Shown here: one piece after another, positions 22,400 to 34,492 of the stretch
How positions within the stretch are numbered: the first letter of the stretch is position 1
How the letters are laid out: each line of letters opens with the position of its first letter
Source of the DNA: Clonostachys chloroleuca
Taxonomy: Eukaryota; Ascomycota; Sordariomycetes; Hypocreales; Bionectriaceae
DNA length: 64,000 nucleotides
Reading direction: 5' to 3'
Assembly: GCA_037952775.1 (NCBI GenBank)
Contig: JBANAY010000003.1
Coordinates: 2,108,001 to 2,172,000, forward strand
Translations under genes and position numbers: made by a program
The notes under the pieces: generated by a model
What the model was told of the DNA's origin: nothing
Databases searched by the model: none
The model's input: only the letters and a program-made list of their open reading frames with translations

Positions 22400-24137
22400 T
22401 TTTATCTGAAGATCGAAGAGTCAAGATGGCCTAGAGGTTGTTTTCGAATGTTGGTTGTTATAGTTGCCAGCTGTGAGGCAACAAACTTGCGTGGACTTCT
22501 TCTCTATTTATGAATTGACCGTACTATTCTTGTGATTATGTTTTGGAGAAATAAAAAGAAACCGTGTGCATCTTTTTCTATCCTTTCTCCTTCTCCTTTT
22601 CCCCTTCAATTCTCCTTTCTTTATTGAATCGTGAGAAGTACAAGCTTGTTACGGCTGGAGACAAGTAGGAATCTATGTATAGCATCTCATTTGTCATTCT
22701 AACAATACCCAGGCTCCTTGACCTTTCTGCCTGAATTCACCAAGGATACGGTACAGAGTTCGAGTATAAGGATGAAAGAATATAGAAGATGCCAGACCCT
22801 TTATCTCAACACAAGGAATACGAAAGGCAAAACTAAGCTCCATTAGCGTGAGGTTGTAGCTATACATGAATAAATCTCTGTAAATCTTTACACTTATGAC
22901 GCCCTTCTTATTGGGATGAGCCGCTCGTTAGATTGCTATTTATCCTACCCTCTTTGGCCAGAGAACTTGTACCGGGACGTGCGCAGCCTCAAAGTTTGCT
23001 GTTTGCCCTAGCGACAAGGGCTATACAGGACAAGATCTCGGTGCTATCTCTCAAAGGTAATAATAATAATACTTGGACCTAAGTTCTAAAGCCTAAGTTA
23101 AACACAAGTGAGCTGAAAAGAAAAATTGATGGAAGTTCGTTTCAGATGACATCTATGAAGTACAGCAGCTTTAGTTGATACATTCCAGCTATTTGGACAA
23201 TTTGGCTTGAATCATTGCACTTTTTCAAGGTCAACCGTTATAGATCTTCATATCCACGTACTGCTGATAAGAGAACATCGATCAGCTGGGATTAGAGATA
23301 TCCTTTGTCGTACGAAACAAAGAGGGGATCTGACCAATTATCCCAAAAGTGGAAGACTTATTTCCTGAAATAGGTTAAACTAATCTCTCCCCAATCCAGA
23401 CTATTGTTTCACCTTGCTTGTCCTTCCTAGGCTTATCTTTGTCTGATCAAAGGCTACGCTGCTTTTTCTTTCTCTTAATTATCTCACTCCCTTTTTTGTA
23501 CACATCACGACCATCAGCGCTTCTAAGTAGGCATTCATTGTCCTCGGTAGAGGATCAAGTAAATAAGTCACGGCCGTGGGCCAACCTTTTCTCTTGTCTT
23601 GATCGAGTTAAGATCTTTGTGTAGACGTTTTGTTAAGGTCTCAGGACTAAGATGTTTCTTTCTGCTTTTTACTCTTTTCTTTTCTTTTCTTTCACCCTTC
23701 GAATAGGCCAGGACTATTTAAGTAGCGGAGTTCTGAAACTAGACTTTCATTTCTTTAGTTATGGTCTTAGTCCCGGAAGGTCCCGATACAATAAAGAATA
23801 ACTTCGAAACATAGGCTTAGCTGGACATGTCATTGAAGAGGACTGGCCCGGGCCTTACGACGTCGACACTTGTGCTTGTTGCAGAGAAGTTCATTCTCCT
23901 CCCTCACTGAAGAGCACTTGCAGTGAGATCCACACTATGATTCTGCCTCAGTCGAGAGGAAGACTTCACCGGAGTTACAAACAGTGGTAATATAAAGCTG
24001 CACTACGTAGGTAAGGGAGAACGGCAGAACTATCGAAATGGTTATGCGTGAGTACATTCACGAAAACCGCCCCCTGTAGACCTGTCTAAGCTAGGAGAAG
24101 ATCCCTGCAATAGCTCTACTGACTAGTACTTGAGTCT
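22400..24137. other. 1.7-kb intergenic region, no gene seen
   Basis: Pyrimidine-rich stretches (about 22,570-22,630 and 23,660-23,700) and short frames only. No supported gene. Confidence 0.45.
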
Positions 24138-25810
24138 TCAGTCTAATTTACGTCGCTTAATACGTACGCGTAGTTTTGAGGCGGGATCCAAGACAGTGGC
24201 ACCAGTTCGAAAGCCAGGGTGTTGCCATTCCCCTACAGCCTGCTCAATGTCCCACAATACGATCATGCCAGCTGCGACAGCCAACACTTTCTTCTCTGCA
24301 AAGGTGCGACCTTTGCATATGGTCAGGCCCAGGCCCCATGGTCTCAGAGTCTTATAGCTCGCTGTGCTTCCTTCTACAAATCTGTCCGGGAGGAACTCAA
24401 GAGGCCGTGGGTAGATCGAAGAAACGTGCCTGGTTAGGGCCGTGGAGACGGATAGCCAAGATCCCCGGCGTAGCTGATATTGATCTTCGCCGTCATCTAG
24501 TGTTAGTCTCTCCGTAACTCGCCGAAACATGATCGATTCCTCTGTCACCCGAAACGATTCAAGAAACGTTGACTTCAGCAGTGGGCATTGCTTTCCCAGC
24601 GCGCCAATGTTTGACCTGGTTATCCGAGGAGGGTCATCGGCCGATATTGACCGGACCCCGGAAGACGCAAGTTCTTGCCGTAGAGAATCTAGCAGGCCGG
24701 GAACGGAGTATATATAGAATATGTACCAAAACAACAACTGCTGTGTGTTTTTATTTTGTGCCCAGAGGAGAGAAAACTCGATGTGGCCAATATTTTCAGC
24801 TGAAAGGCCGTGGCGATCGTACACCTTGTATCTGTCCAATGCAGTTTCACTCACATCAGTCATGTCGGTGCCGTAGTCAACAGCCTCGCCGTTGCGGTAT
24901 TGCTTCGTACGACGGTAATCAGAAGAAATGGAGTCAACCAGCCTCTCTCTGGCTGCAATGCCACGTCGGAATGAGAGAATTGGCACCCATGTAGGAACGC
25001 CAAGCGCGAGAAGCGCAGTCTGCCCTCCAAAGCAGTCCCAATCACACAACGCCAAAGGATTCCGATCAAGATAGTCGTGTCCATACAGTAGTGGGATGGA
25101 AATGTGGAAGCTCAGCCCTCTCAAGAGGCTCTCGAGATCGGCCTCCATAACATGCCCTGGGTATGCGGGGTCGAGGCGTAGCACTTTCGTGTTTGCGAGT
25201 TGTTCCTAAGGATGTTGTAAATCAGTATTTTCCGAGAAACTAATCAGCGAAGACATTTTGCTCCCGATATCCCCTCGATGAAGAGTGGCTGTAGCGGTTG
25301 ACTCATTAAGAAAATCTCGCGCGACAATTTTCATGAAGCCATCAACCATCTCGATATATTCATCTCGGGCAATGCCTCTGAAATCGCACCCAAGATTCGC
25401 CGTAGCATCGAAGTGCCCATTGAGTGAATGTCGAATGCTTCATTTTGCTTGAAGAAGACCTTCTCGATATGGGAAACGTCGTGTACGATCTCGTGGTGGA
25501 TGGAGAGTAGTGCGTGCAACCGACGGAGCGTGAAGCAATGAACTGATTAGTCCCAAATATTTCAAAGGGGCATTCAGATCAAAACTGAACGAATGACCGA
25601 GGATATTATGGAGGAGGAATATCGGTCTGCAGTCAATCCAGCTTCCAGCATAATGGTTGGGGGCAGCGACGGCCCGGTAGACGGGTTTGTCCATATCGCT
25701 GGATGAGGGACGTTGCGGCAACAAGAACGCAGCCAATGGCGACAGCAGAGAGCAGACCATATACCTCTGTCTGGCATCTTGGTAGACGCGAAAAAACCAG
25801 CACGGGCCAT
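24138..25810 (-). pseudogene. cytochrome P450 (CYP7/CYP8B-like), probably a pseudogene
   Basis: The last 348 codons (24138-25184) are open and contain the P450 C-terminal hallmarks: I-helix-like LLWAQNKNTQQLLFWYIF, ExxR as ESFR (about 24548-24559), FLPDRFVEG, and the heme loop RPWGLGLTICKGRTFAEKK with Cys ligand (about 24305-24350). The style resembles animal CYP7/CYP8 sterol hydroxylases and their fungal relatives. The 5' third is broken: membrane anchor YGLLSAVAIGCVLVAAT, then frame changes near 25,690, 25,535 and 25,400 between segments that are otherwise collinear (ILGHSFSFDLNAPLKYL; LHALLSIHHEIVHDV; FRGIARDEYIEMVDGF), and an in-frame TAG near 25,203. No plausible introns repair all of these. 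It is divergently oriented to the DHCR7-like gene. Confidence 0.7.
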
Positions 25811-26666
25811 AGCACCAAATAATGAGACTGGCTAAGGGGGATTAGGCTAGGTGAGGTCTCAGATTGGGCCTCCCAGATCCCCCTTCGGCATTCCTCAACA
25901 ATACAGGAATCTCAGGTCTGAGAGGGACAGTCTCAGTTAGCAAATCCAGTAGCTGAGTGTCATCCAAGACATGCTGATCAAGCAATCAGACGGGCAGACG
26001 TGGATGAGATTGGCCGGCCGCGCGAAAACGCCATCGTCAGCCTTGGGTATGCAACCTTCCGGTGCGTGACTCTCTGAACGACCATCAGATCAACACGAGA
26101 ACCACATTCTACATCTCATAGGCTGGGTAATACCTTGTTGTGATGTACTGCTGTACTGTTAGTTGGCGTGAGCGGTACTCAATCTTGTCGGAACATTAGG
26201 TCAACAGCCTCCGTGCGTCATCATTTGTGTCTACCGCCTAATGGCCGCCTGCCGAAAATCTGTGCGTTGATCTTCATAAGATGGTGGCCGGCTGAGACAG
26301 ACGCGCATTTCGGGTGGCTACGGGCGTCCCTCTGTCTCGCCGACGGAGATTGATGGCCGAGGGAGCGCGAGTCCGAGACTTTGGCGTATGTATCTCGCAG
26401 AGAGCCTAAGCGCATTGGGCCTTCTAAGTTCTGCCTGCTTCATCAGCGGAACCCTCTTCTCACTCTTGCCTAGCTTACGGTGGCGGTACCTGCCGCCAGA
26501 AACTGATGCAGCAGCAGAGTCGAGTCTCACTCACCTCCATCACAATCCGTCCCAGGAACGATGCCCGTGTTTTCGTCCAACATCTAGCCTTATTTATTTG
26601 TCTTGAACCGGGCAAGGGCCTCGTAACCCTACTCGAAGGATTCCCACGACCTCTCTCGACGGAATC
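25811..26666. promoter_or_regulatory. shared divergent promoter region, P450 relic and DHCR7-like gene
   Basis: About 0.85 kb between the two start regions. Divergent arrangement would allow co-regulation when both genes were intact. No specific site is claimed. Confidence 0.4.
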
Positions 26667-28230
26667 ATGACTGCCAGCACCGAAAATGGTGCTGTGACAT
26701 CAGCGACGACGGCCTCGTCATTGAGGAAGCGCCACACAGCCACGTCTCTTCTGCAGAGATTCGACCCGGTCCCTCCCCGAAGCAATGGCGAGGTCTGGGG
26801 TCGCACCGGTGGTGGCAGGTCCTGGTTCGGCGCGTTGATCGCCTCGACTCCGGTTGTCCTGGCGCCACTCGCATCCATCTCGACGTTCATCACGCTCGCT
26901 GCGTTTGAAGGATCGTACGCCTCCTTCGGCGCCGCCGTGGCAGAGCAAGGATTCTGGGTCATCTGCTGGGAGTACGGACCGCAGCTGACACTCAAAGGCG
27001 CATTTGCAGTCGTTTGCTGGGTCAGCTTCCAGGCGCTCCTCTTCGTGTATCTGCCCGGCCATTTGCAGACTGGACAGTACACACCAGCCGGACATCTGCT
27101 CACCTACCGCATCAATGGCCTCTCTGCGTGGGTCCTGACTCACGTATTGTACTTTGTCCTCTGTTGGAATGATCTCTTAGACCCTGGCTTCATCCCGCGC
27201 AACTGGAGCAGCCTGATCGCGGCGCTCAATGTGGCTGGTCTGCTCATTTCAGCTCTCGCATTTGCGAAGGCCTACGTGAGCCCAACGCACGCAGACGACC
27301 GAAAATTCAGCGGTAGACCGTCACTACGAGATATCACAAGGCCATACGGTTACTGACTTTTTAATTCAGGTTCTTTTATTTATGACTATTTCATGGGAAT
27401 CGAGCTTAACCCTCGGATCGGTGATGCATTTGATCTGAAGCTTTTCAGTAATGGGCGACCGGGGATGATCCTCTGGACTCTCATGTAAGACTTGGCTCCA
27501 GCTTGGTACTCTCACGCAACACTAACATGCTGGTCTCCTCCTTTCTACTCACAGTGATTTTTCCAACCTCGCGTATCAGCACCAGACGCAGGGGCACGTC
27601 GAGCCGTCTCTGGTGCTCGTCTCCATCCTCCAAACCCTGTATGTGGTGGACTTCTTCATCAACGAGTCTTGGTATCTACGCACAATTGATATTGCTCATG
27701 ACCACTACGGCTTTTACCTCGCCTGGGGCTGTTTCTGCTTCCTGCCTACGACGTATACGATCCAGGGCCAGTATCTGGGAATGTACCCTTCATCGTCATC
27801 GACTGGTTACCTTGCCGTCGCCTTTATCGTTGGCCTGGCAGGGTATGTGCTTTTCCGCTCCGCCAACTACCAAAAGGACAAGGTCCGCAGCAGTGGGGGG
27901 CGATGCCAGATTTGGGGGAGGCCGGTGGAGTACATCGAGGCCGCATACACGACCTCGGATGGAAAGGAGCACAAGAGCCTGCTGGTTTGCAGTGGATGGT
28001 GGGGCTGGTCAAGACACGCGAATTACGTAGGGGACTTATTTCTCAGCTACAGCTCCTGTGCTCTGGTGGGCAGTACGAAGTTGGTGGTGTGGACCTATGC
28101 CATTTGGATGACGGTTCTACTTGTCCATCGATGTATGCGGGACGAGAAGCGATGTTCTGTCAAATATGGCCCAGCCTGGACTGAGTATTGCAGAAGAGTG
28201 CCCTGGCGATTCGTACCTGGCATCTGGTAA
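26667..28230 (+). CDS. DHCR7-type Delta7-sterol reductase-like protein (ERG4/ERG24 family)
   Basis: Three exons: join(26667..27312, 27370..27484, 27555..28230), 478 aa, phases consistent. Hydrophobic throughout, an ER sterol reductase of the ERG4/ERG24/DHCR7 family using NADPH. Family strings: [20 protein letters not shown] and [14 protein letters not shown] (exon 2), [34 protein letters not shown], and [16 protein letters not shown] (about residues 399-414), ending [15 protein letters not shown]. The segment [20 protein letters not shown] before SGWWG is characteristic of DHCR7 (7-dehydrocholesterol reductase) rather than ERG24 (C14) or ERG4 (C24(28)), so reduction of the C7-C8 double bond is the best guess. 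Ergosterol keeps that bond, so the enzyme would act in a side branch. The frame is intact and lies between two decayed partners. Confidence 0.82.
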
Positions 28231-29060
28231 TGAGGAGAAGCGGAATGTGGTCTGGCCATCCATGAACACAGAACAGTCGGACGGTCCATACTAGCTTGCT
28301 ACATCAGAAATTCGATCCGCCACCTCTGATATGATCTGCTCTAGGTCTATGTATGCCATGGGTTGTAGCTAATCGGTCGACAAACAGATTCAAGAAGTAG
28401 ATAGAGCACCCTCGAGCCCAAGATAGATCTTAACCATAGGCTTTCGCCTACTTTCGGCTCTCAAAAGGGAGTCTACATATTTTTTTTAATTCTAATCAAT
28501 ACTTTCTTATACGGTTATTGAGCATATAGTCGTACCGATCCGTCCCCAGCATGAATCCTACCACCTGAGACCTGCTTAGTTCACAGATATACCAAGCAAT
28601 TGAGACAGCTTACCGCGAAGACTACACCTGCTCCTCTCGCCTCTTGGTCGAATCCTCCGCTCGGCACGCGGCCCGGCTTACTTCATCAGCGATACATGCA
28701 TATGTTGGGCGTGAGTAGGTACTTTTTATCAATATTCAGTCCCTCGTATCGCAACCAAGGCTAATCTCTGTGGCGAGGGCCACCACCCGTTGTGACCTCT
28801 CTTTTGCGGTTGTCTTGAGGTGACAAGGGAAAAGAAATGCCGAAATGAACTTGCCAATGACGAATAATTTACCATAGGTACTAAATTCCGGAGTCAATTG
28901 TGCTGGCTATATGATGACGACAACAATGGCCAGCTCCCGCTAATATAAAGGTAGACTTCGCTTTAACTATAATAAAGTAAAAGAGAATTTTATATAAATA
29001 AGTTTATAAAAACCCTTAGATCGTCATTTCACACATCAAGACTCCGTCTAATTTTTGATA
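28231..29060. other. intergenic region, no gene seen
   Basis: Between the DHCR7-like gene and the DHCR24-like relic. AT-rich at 28,960-29,020. No gene supported. Confidence 0.45.
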
Positions 29061-29061
29061 C

Positions 29062-30273
29062 CCCCAACGATGGAGGAGACACTCCAAACACGTTCACGAG
29101 GTTGCGTTAGATGTCCGGCGGTTCTTTGGGATTGGAGAATCGTATCGCGTTTTCCACGGTTCCTCCAATAGCGCTCGCCCTCGGCACGGATCACAGCAAA
29201 ATGCAGTTGACATCAGCATGCTGAGCAATGTACTGCAAGTGGATACGGAGAGCCACGTCGCCCTGGTTGAGCCAAATGTTCCCATGGATCGCCTCGTCGA
29301 GGCAACTCTCATCTATGGCCTCGTGCCTCCTGTGGTAATGGAGTTCCCGGGCATTACGGCCGGCGGAGGGTTTTCCACTGGGGAGAGCAGCTCATTCCGT
29401 CATGGGTTCTTCAACGACACTGTCAACTCTCTGGACATGATTCTCGGGATTGGAGATATCGTACGGGCGTCTCGCCAGGAGCGACAGGACCTCTTTCACG
29501 GAGCGGCAGGGGCGGCTGCCACCCGTGGTATCGTGACACTCATGGAAGTTCGTCTTGTCAAAGCGAGGAAGCTGGTCAAGACAACATACCAAAAAGTCAC
29601 TGGAGTGTCAGATGCCGTTGCAGGAGTTCAGTCACAAACCGAAACCCCCGATGTCGACTATGCGGATGCCATCATGTTTTCTAAGGAGCACAGCGTTATC
29701 ATCACTGGCCAGTTGACCGATACCATGCCTGCCGGAGGCACTCTGCCGACATTTAGCAATGCTCACGATCCATGGCTCTACATGCATGTTTCCGATAAAA
29801 CTAGAGATCTAGCACCAGCAGCCACAATCGTCGAGTATATTCCCTTGGGTGAGTATCTCTTTCGTTACGATAGAGCTGGCTTTTGGGTTGGCCGATAAAG
29901 CTACAGCTACGTCAAAGTCATCTCATTCATCAAGTTCCTCCGTTGGCTGCTTGACGATTACTCTCACACCCAAACACTCTATCATGCCCTTCATGCAAAT
30001 GGTGCTTCATCACAGTTCGTGGTTCAAGATCTAGCTTTACCATACGAGACAGCTGACGGCTTCATAAACTGGATTGACCAAAAACCGGGCATTTGGCCCC
30101 TCTGGTTATGTCCTCTTCGGAAAAGCCCTCTTCCATCTTTTCACCCCGTCACCGGGCCACAGCGGCTAGTGGGAGAAGAGAAAGCATCATCCGGGACAAC
30201 CAGCATGTCACGACCGATGTTGAACATTGGGATTTGGGGATTTGGGCCCCAGAGACTACAAAACCCTTGTTGC

Positions 30274-30312
<39 letters not shown>

Positions 30313-30374
30313 GCCAGCTAGAGAGCTCTTTGAAGGCTCTAGGTGGCCGCAAGGGGCTCTATGCTCATATATAC
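29062..30374 (+). pseudogene. DHCR24-type FAD-dependent sterol reductase-like pseudogene, 5' part
   Basis: The frame from about 29062 reads VRRFFGIGESYRVFHGSSNS, then VALVEPNVPMDRLVEATL, FPGITAGGGFSTGESSSFRH and EYLFRYDRAGFWVG. This is the FAD-binding oxidoreductase layout of DHCR24 (Delta24-sterol reductase) and its fungal homologues. Lesions: no ATG opens the true frame before 29218; TAA at 29896-29898 inside FWVGR*SYSYVK; frame change near 30,235 (to LGPRDYKTLVAK); a 36-nt A run at 30275-30310; and insertion of the 25.9-kb LTR nest after codons for KGLYAHIY. The remainder is at 56290-56553. Between the lesions the collinear match is continuous (LYHALHANG, VVQDLALPYETA, LWLCPLR), so decay is recent relative to sequence divergence. 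Confidence 0.82.
30275..30310 (+). repeat. poly-A run (36 nt) inside the DHCR24-like pseudogene
   Basis: Lies between codons for YKTLVA and NRQLESSLKALGG. Homologous spacing would need only about five A residues (GCC AAA AAC), so the run is about 31 nt too long, which changes the frame. It could be slippage expansion or an assembly artefact. Confidence 0.85.
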
Positions 30375-30706
30375 TGTATTGGGGAAAAACGAACAATACC
30401 ACAGCTATTGGCGAGCCTAAAATACAGACTGCTGACTATATAAAAATCTAATAACCTTCTATAATAGCTATAAAAAAGAGGTTTTAAGTTTTATATATAT
30501 ATTCTTAATTAATTAAATAGTTTATATTTATAGCTAGTTAATTAATCTATTATAGCTACTATAATATAGATAAAAGACTTATCTTTTAAAGAAGGGATTT
30601 TTAAAAGTAAAAATAAGAAGGGATAAAAAGAATATTATTTTCTATAGATACTAAAAAATAGCTAATTTATTTAATTTAGCTAGTTTAATAAATAGGCTCT
30701 AACTTA
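30375..30706. repeat. outer element LTR, left copy
   Basis: Starts TGTATTGGGGAAAAACG. The first 70 bp or so keep CA, TG and CG; the inner part is RIPed. Confidence 0.85.
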
Positions 30707-33700
30707 TAGCTCCCTGGATATAATATATATATCCTTATATCTCTATTATATTTAAAATTTTAAAATTATTCTAAGGGTTAAAAGAATTATTAAACTTATT
30801 TCCTATATAGAAGCTTATTTAATTAAATAGTTATATATAATTTTAAACTAAATAATTACTAGGTTCTAGTTATATAAATACTTAAAAAGATCTTTCTCTT
30901 TTTATCTAAGGATATTCTAATAATATTTATTTAAATTATATATTACTATTTTCTATCTTCTTTATAAATTTAGTTTTATTTATTAATATTCTACTCTATA
31001 TTACTTTATATATAAATAAAAGAAATAATTAGGAGCTTATAAGCTTAATTACTATACTAACTATACCCTTCCTCTTCCTATTAAAACTATTCTTCCTAAG
31101 TTCTATATCTTAATATAGAGATAACTATACTATCTTTTATAGTTAGTTTTCTAAGAGAATATAAGCTTTAATATTCTCCTAATATATATAGAACTATTTA
31201 ATTAAATAGTTCCTATTTATCTTATTCTTTTTAAAAAATCCTATTAAAATTTAGTAATAAATCTTTCTTTTTTATTCCTACTCTTAGTATTATATAATAT
31301 CTTATTAAATAGCTCTCTTCTTTTAAATTAAAGTAGATAAACTCTTTTCTAGAGTAGTACTTTTAAAGAGGGTTATAGTAATATTATCCTAGCTTATAGA
31401 GCTTATAAAGCTAATAGGGACTATAGTTATATATATATAAAAGATCTAGTAATTCTTTATATAAAAAGCTATAAGAATAGGTTTACTAGCTAAATAAGAG
31501 AGTTATACCTTTTATATAAACTTCCTAAATTCCTTAATAACTAGTACTTATATAAGATTATTATTATAATCTTAGAATAAGTTATTAATAAGGGATTTAT
31601 TAGTTTACTTTTATTACTCTCCTATTATCTATTACTTAATATTAGTAATAGTATTTCTAATTCCTTTTTTACTAAAAGAAAAAAGATTAGCTCTAAGTTA
31701 GATATCTTCTTTTATAATATCTATAGTAATTATAAATTAGTTAAATATATAAGATATCCTAGGTATTAATATAGAAGGATAATATATCCCTAAAGGTATT
31801 AATAGTATTAGTAGAGTATAACTTATTAGAGTAAGAGATATAGATCTAGGTAGAGAATAAGAAGGTATATTAAGCTATATTAGGCTTCTAGACTTATTTC
31901 TAAATTTATTAAAAATACTCTAGCTATAAAAATAGCTTTTAGAATTATCTTCTATTTAGTAATTAAAATTAAATATTCTAAAGTAGTTTTAAGGGAGAGG
32001 GATTCTAGGGATCTTAATTATATTATAGTCTTAAGATTAGAATTTAAAGTTAATTTTAAAGATTAATATAATCTCTTCTTCTCTTCCTATTACTATAACT
32101 ATTTTATTAAATTTACTATAATTTCTCTATTTCTAAATAATATTAATATAAAGATAAAGACTAGATAGCTAAGTTATTAATACTTTATATACTAAGTCCT
32201 TATAGAAAATATTATATATAAGAATCTTAGGAGTAGGAGTAAACTTCTTACTCTTTAGAATAAGTAGAAATAGTAAAGAATAAAAAGTACTTTCTTCTAA
32301 ATATATATAGCAGGTTCTCTATTTCTTTAATTTTTAATAAAGCTCTTTAATATTAATAGGAAGTATCCTTCTAAGATTAGTATAGACTTTTTAAATAAAT
32401 TACTAATTATTAAAGCTAGGAGTAGTAAAAGCTCTAATAGTAATATATTTCCCTTCTCTTATCTATTTTATAACCCTATTAGTTATTATCTTTATATTAA
32501 TATAGTCTAATTTATTTATATATACTTCTATTATAAGTAGAGATATATTTAATAAAGACTTTACTATATTTACTTAGTAATTCTATATTCTAATATATAG
32601 CTAGACTATTAGTATAATAAGGGAGCTAGGAGATTATACTTCTCTATAAAGTAATAAATAGTTATTAAAGAGCTTTATTAGCTTAAGCCTATAGAAGCTC
32701 TAAATAACTTACTAAATATAAAATATTATAAGAAGACTATATATCTAATTATTCTTTTAATCTATAATAAAATAATAAACTCTAAAGAAATTATAAAGCT
32801 ATTTCTAATTTATAAGGAATATATAGAATATTATAATAAATATAGTAAAATAGTTTTATCTACTAGTTATAAGAGTATTATAATAATAAATAACTAATAT
32901 TTATCTATTAAGAATAAAGATTACTTAGTATATTCTACCTTCTTTATTTATATTTCTAAAATTAATACTTCTAATAAGAAAGTTATAGTTTCTAACTTCT
33001 TATTAGAACTTCTAAGTAAACTAGAAGCTATTAGTAAAATTATCTCTTATAACTATAAACCTAGGAATAAACCTTTTAAACCTCTTACTAAGCTTATAAA
33101 AGAAGTTCTTAATATCTCTAACTTAATTAATAATTAACTTATTAGAAAGCTAAGCTATAAAATACCTAAAGCTATAAGTTATTATTACTAATAATACTTA
33201 AATTCCTTTACTAGCTAGCTATCTATACTTATTAATATTAAGTAATACTTAGTAAATATCTTATAGATATTACTATAAACTAATCCTAACTAAAAGTAAA
33301 AAAAGCTAGTTATTACTTTTCTATATTAGTATTAGTTTAATATTACTAATATCTTAGTCCTACTCTATAGTAATTATTACTATATCCCCTAGATCTTACT
33401 TATTTAATAGTTATTCTATAAGAAAATTAACTAATTACTTAGTTCTTCTTAAGAAGAAAACTAGCTATTAATATATACTATAGTAATACTCTATATATAG
33501 CTATTTTACTAAGTTTCTTCTAAAAGTATTTTTATTTTTCTTAATAAGCCCTATAGAGTTAGGAGATAGGGCTTTCTCTAACTCTCCTATTATAAAGAGA
33601 ATTTAAATAATTATACTAAGCTAAGAAGTATTTAATTAAAAGATTAAAACTAATTCCTTTTTATAATTAATAATATAGAATTAAAAAAGAAGGAAAAATA

Positions 33701-34492
33701 TATAGTAGGTTTAAGAGTAGGTTTATACTAAGTATTAGTAAACTTATATATTTTAATATAAAATATATATTTATTATTATAGCTTCTATATAACCCTTAC
33801 TTTTATATTTAAATACTTCTTCTTTATATATCTCTTTATAATTCTTCCTTTATAAAAGTATTAAATTTAACTAGAAGAATCTTTTTTTCTTTTTATTCTA
33901 GTTTATTCTAATTTCCTAGCTATAATATAGATTATTTTCAGAATATAAAGTATAATAAGCTCCCTAATATTTATAGTACTATAATAATCCCTTTTTATAT
34001 TAGAGAACTTAAATCTATTTATAGTTTAAGCTAGAATTAATACTCTATTATTATTCCTATTAAGAAGTATACTAAGCTTAACTTTATAGATACTCTCTAA
34101 TCTACTCTTAAAGTATAGTTTTATAGTAAACTTACTCTTAACTATTATACTAATCTTTTATATTATAAACTTACTTATACTCTTAATAATAAAGATAATA
34201 GAAAATAAGCTTTCTAAGCCTTCTAGAAGATAATTAGTTCTTATTATAATAATACTGCTCTCTTTATTACTATTAAGTATTATTTAAACTCTTATCTAAT
34301 CTATTTTCTAGCTAAACTTAGCTACTCTTAGTCTACTTTTCTTATTAATCTTATTTAGAAGAAATCTTACTCTAAAGTCTTACTAGTTACTCTTTATAGT
34401 TAGTAGAATCTAATTACTTATTATTACTATATTATAGCTTTTTTAATTACTTATTCTTAATCTAGATACTATATTATATTTCTATTCTTTAA

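Noticed and set aside
23418..23624. 68-aa hydrophobic frame.
   Set aside because: Hydrophobicity comes from a pyrimidine-rich stretch; there is no family-like text.
30019..30451. Lys-rich frames across the poly-A run.
   Set aside because: The Lys runs are translations of the A homopolymer inside the DHCR24-like pseudogene.
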